In this document: positions 60,692-64,000 of the stretch, one piece after another
Numbering within the stretch: the stretch's first letter is position 1
Layout: each line of letters begins with the position of its first letter
Assembly (NCBI RefSeq): GCF_945957355.1
Contig: NZ_CAMFKM010000018.1
Span: forward strand, 1 to 64,000
Origin: an uncultured Reyranella sp.
GTDB lineage: Bacteria; Pseudomonadota; Alphaproteobacteria; Reyranellales; Reyranellaceae
DNA: 64,000 nucleotides
Reading direction: 5' to 3'
Position numbers and translations under genes: made by a program
The notes under the pieces: generated by a model
What the model was told of the DNA's origin: nothing
The model's database searches: none
Seen by the model: only the letters and a program-made list of their open reading frames with translations

Positions 60692-62551
60692 CTAACTCGC
60701 GGCGGGCTCCATCATCACGAGCACAGTCCGGTTTGAAACCTGCTGGCCCTCCTGCACGGAGATCGCCTCGATTCTGGCATCGAGCCCCGCCTTGAGCTGG
60801 TGCTGGATCTTCATGGCCTCCAGCACAATCAGCGTCTGGCCGCGGCTGACCGTTTCGCCCGGCGCCACCTTGATCGACACGATGCGGCCGTCCATCGGCG
60901 CGCGGAGCTTGCCGTCGCTGCCGGCCGCCGCCGTTTCCGGCGGGGCATAGGTCTTGTCGGTGAACCGTACGGTGAGCGCGTCGAGGTCGATCAGGATGTC
61001 GTTGCCGTCGATGTGGAACGGGACGTGGGGCGCTTCGGCCTCGCGGACCTGCATCAGGCGTTCCTTGCCGCCGGCAGCCAGGCGGAGCGGCGTCGGCTCG
61101 GGATTGGAATTGCGCCAGCCGCGCATCGACGGCGGATATTTCTGCGCCGACGACTGCCACAGGAGATTGGCGGCGGCGGTCCAGTGGGCGTCGCCGATTT
61201 CGGGTGCGGGGAACTGGTGCTTCACCAGGAAAGACGTCGTGGCCTCTCCGGCCGCGAAGTCGGGATGCTCGAGCAGGCGGATCAGGAAATGCCGGTTGGT
61301 CGTCGGTCCCAGCACGACCGTCTCGGCGAGGGCCCGCAGCAGCCGGCCGCGCGCTTCGTCGCGCGTGGCGCCGTGGGCGATCACCTTGGCGATCATCGGA
61401 TCGTAGTAGGGCGAGATGGTGAGCCCGTCCTTCATGCCGTGGTCGATGCGCACGCCGGGGCCGGTCGCTGGCCGCCACACGTCGATGCGGCCGGTCTGCG
61501 GCAGGAACCCCGCATAGGCGTCCTCGGCGTACAGACGCACCTCGATGGCGTGGCCGGCGAAGGTCACCTGCTCCTGGCGCAGCGGCAGATGCTCGCCGCG
61601 CGCGACGCGGAGCTGCCACTCAACCAGGTCCAGGCCGGTGATGGCTTCGGTCACCGGATGCTCGACCTGCAGGCGGGTGTTCATCTCCAGGAAGTAGAAC
61701 GCACCATCGGCGCCCAGCAGGAATTCGACCGTGCCGGCGCCGCGATAGCCGATGGCGCGGGCGGCGGCGACGGCCGCGGCGCCCATGCGATCGCGCAAGG
61801 AGGCATCGACGGCGGGCGAGGGGGCTTCCTCGATCACCTTCTGGTGGCGGCGCTGCACCGAGCAGTCGCGCTCGCCGAGATGGATGACGTTGCCGTGGGC
61901 GTCGGCAAAGACCTGGATCTCGATGTGACGGGCATCGATGACGGCCTTCTCGAGGATCAGCTCGCCCGAGCCGAAGGCGCTTTCCGCCTCCGTGCGTGCG
62001 GTGCGGATCGCTTCCAGCAGGTCGCCCTCGTGTTCCACGAGGCGCATGCCGCGTCCGCCGCCGCCGGCCGCGGCCTTGACCATGACCGGCAGGCCGATCC
62101 TGCGCGCTTCGGCCTCGAGGTTGCCGTCGCTCTGGTCGGCGCCCTGGTAGCCCGGGACACAGGGCACGCCGGTCTCGATCATGCGGCGCTTGGCGGCGGC
62201 CTTGTTGCCCATCGCGGCGATGGCGGCGGGCGGCGGGCCGATGAAGGTGATGTTGGCGGCCTCGCAGGCCGCCGCAAACGCCTCGTTCTCCGACAGGAAG
62301 CCGTAGCCCGGATGGATCGCATCGGCGCTGCTCTCGCGTGCTGCTTCCAGGATGCGATCGATGCTGAGATAGCTTTCGCCCACCGGAGGCAGGCCGATGC
62401 GCACCGCCTCGTCGGCGAAGGCGACGTGCGGCGCGTCCTTGTCGGCGTCGGAATAGACCGCGACGGTGCGATACCCCATCGCCCTGGCGGTGCGCATCAC
62501 GCGCCAGGCGATCTCGCCGCGGTTGGCGACCAGGACCTTGCTGAAGCTCAT
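60692..62551 (-). CDS. Acyl-CoA carboxylase alpha subunit (biotin carboxylase plus biotin carrier)
   Basis: The 619-residue protein joins a biotin carboxylase (MSFSKVLVANRGEIAWRVMR; ATP-grasp KAAAGGGGRGMRL; FLEMNTRLQVEHPVTE) to a C-terminal biotinyl domain with EAMKIQ. It charges biotin with bicarbonate and ATP for a carboxyltransferase, as in methylcrotonyl-, propionyl- or geranyl-CoA carboxylases. It is somewhat short for such a subunit (650-670 is usual). The ATG at 62551 shares one base with the enoyl-CoA hydratase stop. No beta subunit lies in the window, and the substrate is not assigned. Confidence 0.88.
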   Translation of the reverse strand: MSFSKVLVANRGEIAWRVMRTARAMGYRTVAVYSDADKDAPHVAFADEAVRIGLPPVGESYLSIDRILEAARESSADAIHPGYGFLSENEAFAAACEAANITFIGPPPAAIAAMGNKAAAKRRMIETGVPCVPGYQGADQSDGNLEAEARRIGLPVMVKAAAGGGGRGMRLVEHEGDLLEAIRTARTEAESAFGSGELILEKAVIDARHIEIQVFADAHGNVIHLGERDCSVQRRHQKVIEEAPSPAVDASLRDRMGAAAVAAARAIGYRGAGTVEFLLGADGAFYFLEMNTRLQVEHPVTEAITGLDLVEWQLRVARGEHLPLRQEQVTFAGHAIEVRLYAEDAYAGFLPQTGRIDVWRPATGPGVRIDHGMKDGLTISPYYDPMIAKVIAHGATRDEARGRLLRALAETVVLGPTTNRHFLIRLLEHPDFAAGEATTSFLVKHQFPAPEIGDAHWTAAANLLWQSSAQKYPPSMRGWRNSNPEPTPLRLAAGGKERLMQVREAEAPHVPFHIDGNDILIDLDALTVRFTDKTYAPPETAAAGSDGKLRAPMDGRIVSIKVAPGETVSRGQTLIVLEAMKIQHQLKAGLDARIEAISVQEGQQVSNRTVLVMMEPAAS

Positions 62552-63369
62552 TACTCGACGGCCCAGCGAGGCGGACGCTTCTCGGCGAAAGCGCGCAAGC
62601 CCTCGGAGGCCTCGGGACCACGGCGCGCCTCGGCGAACTTGTCGGCGGCGAAGTCGAGCACGGCGGAAAGAGGCTCGGTCCCGACCTTCATCACCACCTG
62701 CTTGGTGAGCGCATTGGCGATGGGCGCGCACTTGTCGATCTGCTTCAGCACTTCCTCGAGCTTGGCGTCGAGGGCAGCGGAATCGGCCACGAGATAGTGC
62801 GCGATGCCGAGCCGCAGCGCCTCGGGCCCTTTGAAGCGCGCCGCCGTGAGGGCGAGGTGCCGCGTTTGCGGTACGCCGATGCGCTGGGCGACGAACGGCG
62901 CGATCTGGGCCGGCACGATGCCGATGGCCGTCTCTGTCATCGCGAAGCCCGCGCCCTCGGTGCAGATCGCCACGTCGGACACGCAGAGGATGCCGAAACC
63001 GCCCGCGATGGCGTAACCCTCGACTGCGGCCACGACCACCTGCGGCGTGCCGTTCAGCATTTCGAGGAAGGCGCCGAACTGCCGGTTCCAGACCGCGATC
63101 GGATCCTTCTCGCCGGGCTTGGGCTTGTCGGTGAAGCTCTGCTCCATGTTCTTCAGGTCGGCGCCGGCGCAGAAGGTACCGCCCGCACCGCGCAGGATCA
63201 CGACCTTGATGTCGCGCCGGTCTCGCAGGATGCCGAACACCGACTTCAGTTCCTCGATCAGCGTCGGGTTGAGCGCGTTTTTCACCTCCGGCCGGTTGAG
63301 CGTCACGTAGAGACGCGACCGCTCACGACGCAGGAGGAGGGCTTCGTACTTGTCGGCAAACTCGGCCAT
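62551..63369 (-). CDS. Enoyl-CoA hydratase/isomerase family protein
   Basis: The 272-residue crotonase has the early LNRPEVKNALNPTLIEELKSVF pattern, AGGTFCAGADLKNM oxyanion region, and the second active-site region AAVEGYAIAGGFGILCVSDVAI. The C-terminus APIANALTKQVVMKVGTEP fits the family. It lies between the acyl-CoA dehydrogenase (15 bp upstream) and the carboxylase alpha gene (1-bp overlap), which fits a branched-chain or terpenoid acyl-CoA pathway such as leucine degradation. GGAG precedes the ATG at 63369. Confidence 0.87.
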   Translation of the reverse strand: MAEFADKYEALLLRRERSRLYVTLNRPEVKNALNPTLIEELKSVFGILRDRRDIKVVILRGAGGTFCAGADLKNMEQSFTDKPKPGEKDPIAVWNRQFGAFLEMLNGTPQVVVAAVEGYAIAGGFGILCVSDVAICTEGAGFAMTETAIGIVPAQIAPFVAQRIGVPQTRHLALTAARFKGPEALRLGIAHYLVADSAALDAKLEEVLKQIDKCAPIANALTKQVVMKVGTEPLSAVLDFAADKFAEARRGPEASEGLRAFAEKRPPRWAVE

Positions 63370-63383
63370 GGAAACTCCGGCGC

Positions 63384-64000
63384 TCAGCGGTTTTCGAGAC
63401 GGGGCAGCGTGCCCATGTGCTTGGAGATGATCTGCAGCATCACCTCGTCGGCGCCGCCGCCGATCGAGGCGAGGCGCGAATCCCGGAAGGCGCGGGCGGT
63501 GGGTGATTCCCAGAGATAGCCCGCGCCGCCCCAGTATTGCAGGCAACTGTCGGTGACGAGGCGGACCATGCGGCCGGCCTTCAGCTTTGCCATCGAGGCC
63601 AGCATCGTGACGTCCGCCCCGTCGAGATACTCCTCGCAGGCGCGATAGCAGAGCGATCGCACCAGTTCGATCTCCGTGCGCAGCTCCGCAAGCTTGAAAT
63701 GGATCACTTGGTTGTCGAGCAATGGGCGGCCGAACACCTTGCGCTCGCGGGTGTACTCGATCGTCTGGTCGATCAGCCGCTCCATGCCGACCACGGCGCT
63801 GATCGCGCCCCACAGCCGCTCCTCCTGGAACTGCTGCATCTGATAGACGAAGCCCATGCCCTCCTGGCCGATCAGGTTCCGGACCGGCACTTTCACCTCG
63901 TCGAGGAAGATCTGCGCGGTGTCGGAGGAGCGCATGCCGAGCTTGTCGAGCTGCTTCACGATCTGCACGCCCTTGGTCTTCATCGGCAGGCAGATCAACG
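63384..64000 (-). CDS. Acyl-CoA dehydrogenase, C-terminal part (5' end outside window)
   Basis: About 205 residues are visible and the frame is open at the right edge. Motifs are the middle/C-terminal acyl-CoA dehydrogenase pattern: GQEGMGFVYQMQQFQEERL, TIEYTRERKVFGRPLLDNQ, QYWGGAGYLWESPTARAFRDSRLASIGGGADEVM. It catalyses FAD-dependent alpha,beta-dehydrogenation of an acyl-CoA, feeding the enoyl-CoA hydratase at 62551. The order dehydrogenase-hydratase-carboxylase alpha resembles leucine/isovalerate or terpenoid-catabolic operons. Confidence 0.88.
   Translation of the reverse strand, partial: LICLPMKTKGVQIVKQLDKLGMRSSDTAQIFLDEVKVPVRNLIGQEGMGFVYQMQQFQEERLWGAISAVVGMERLIDQTIEYTRERKVFGRPLLDNQVIHFKLAELRTEIELVRSLCYRACEEYLDGADVTMLASMAKLKAGRMVRLVTDSCLQYWGGAGYLWESPTARAFRDSRLASIGGGADEVMLQIISKHMGTLPRLENR

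Noticed and set aside
1..64000. tRNA, rRNA, CRISPR arrays, transposases and phage integrases
   Set aside because: No cloverleaf, rRNA stretch, regularly spaced direct repeats or transposase/integrase-like proteins were recognised anywhere in the window.

Overview
The window is a high-GC chromosomal segment from an alphaproteobacterium. The content suggests a metabolically versatile soil or aquatic member of the Reyranella/Bradyrhizobium type. Grounds for this are the six Bug/TctC-type periplasmic receptors, many SDR, CaiB, MmgE/PrpD and CmcJ-type catabolic genes, a GH17-GT2 cyclic-glucan-synthase-like protein, a PmtA-like methyltransferase and a palindromic intergenic repeat typical of Rhizobiales-like genomes. 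The genus is an inference. No rRNA, tRNA, CRISPR array, phage or insertion sequence was seen. Gene density is very high, with many 1-4 bp start/stop overlaps and several convergent pairs whose stop codons overlap.

Layout. 1-3410: end of glmM, thiD, an alpha/beta hydrolase, a DUF2200 protein and an aminotransferase. 3719-8222: a complete carbohydrate-type ABC importer (Tat-exported binding protein, two permeases, ATPase). 8226-10790 (minus): hydrolase, AA_synth-family protein and seven-Asp-box beta-propeller, divergent across a 36-bp dyad from a plus-strand cluster at 10966-17695 (TctC, three tandem glutathione transferases, a cyclase-family hydrolase, TctC, a GntR/FCD regulator, TctC). That cluster ends in a good intrinsic terminator and looks like an uncharacterised uptake-plus-catabolism unit. 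17903-25988: SDRs, an Ldh2-family dehydrogenase, a large membrane protein, a TctC and an MmgE/PrpD operon. 26136-26739: a decayed CmcJ-family gene whose intact relative lies at 55473. 26746-29012 (minus): phosphatase, TauE and hydrolase operon. 29344-33437: GH17-GT2 glucan synthase, PmtA-like methyltransferase and Nudix hydrolase.

33434-43901: MaoC and GNAT genes, a TctC, and a minus-strand operon of an unrecognised internally duplicated protein, a 73-aa biotinyl carrier and a YeiH permease. Then come a DTW-domain tRNA-modifying enzyme, an indolepyruvate:ferredoxin oxidoreductase pair with PaaI thioesterase (with a nested hairpin repeat between the two oxidoreductase genes), and a beta-lactamase-fold hydrolase. 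44017-51296: GMC oxidoreductase, RND pump with adaptor, AI-2E-type permease. 51297-59494: a catabolic neighbourhood (DECR-type SDR, CaiB CoA-transferase, dienelactone hydrolase, maleylacetate-reductase-like dehydrogenase, CmcJ-like oxygenase, hydrolase, HSDL2-type SDR, amidase). 59504-64000 (minus): TctC, a mosaic palindrome, and an acyl-CoA carboxylase alpha subunit / enoyl-CoA hydratase / acyl-CoA dehydrogenase operon that runs off the right edge.

The least explained items are the duplicated protein with its stand-alone biotinyl carrier (36470-37513) and the TctC/GST/cyclase cluster with its upstream dyad. All functions come from reading motifs by eye; no database search was run.
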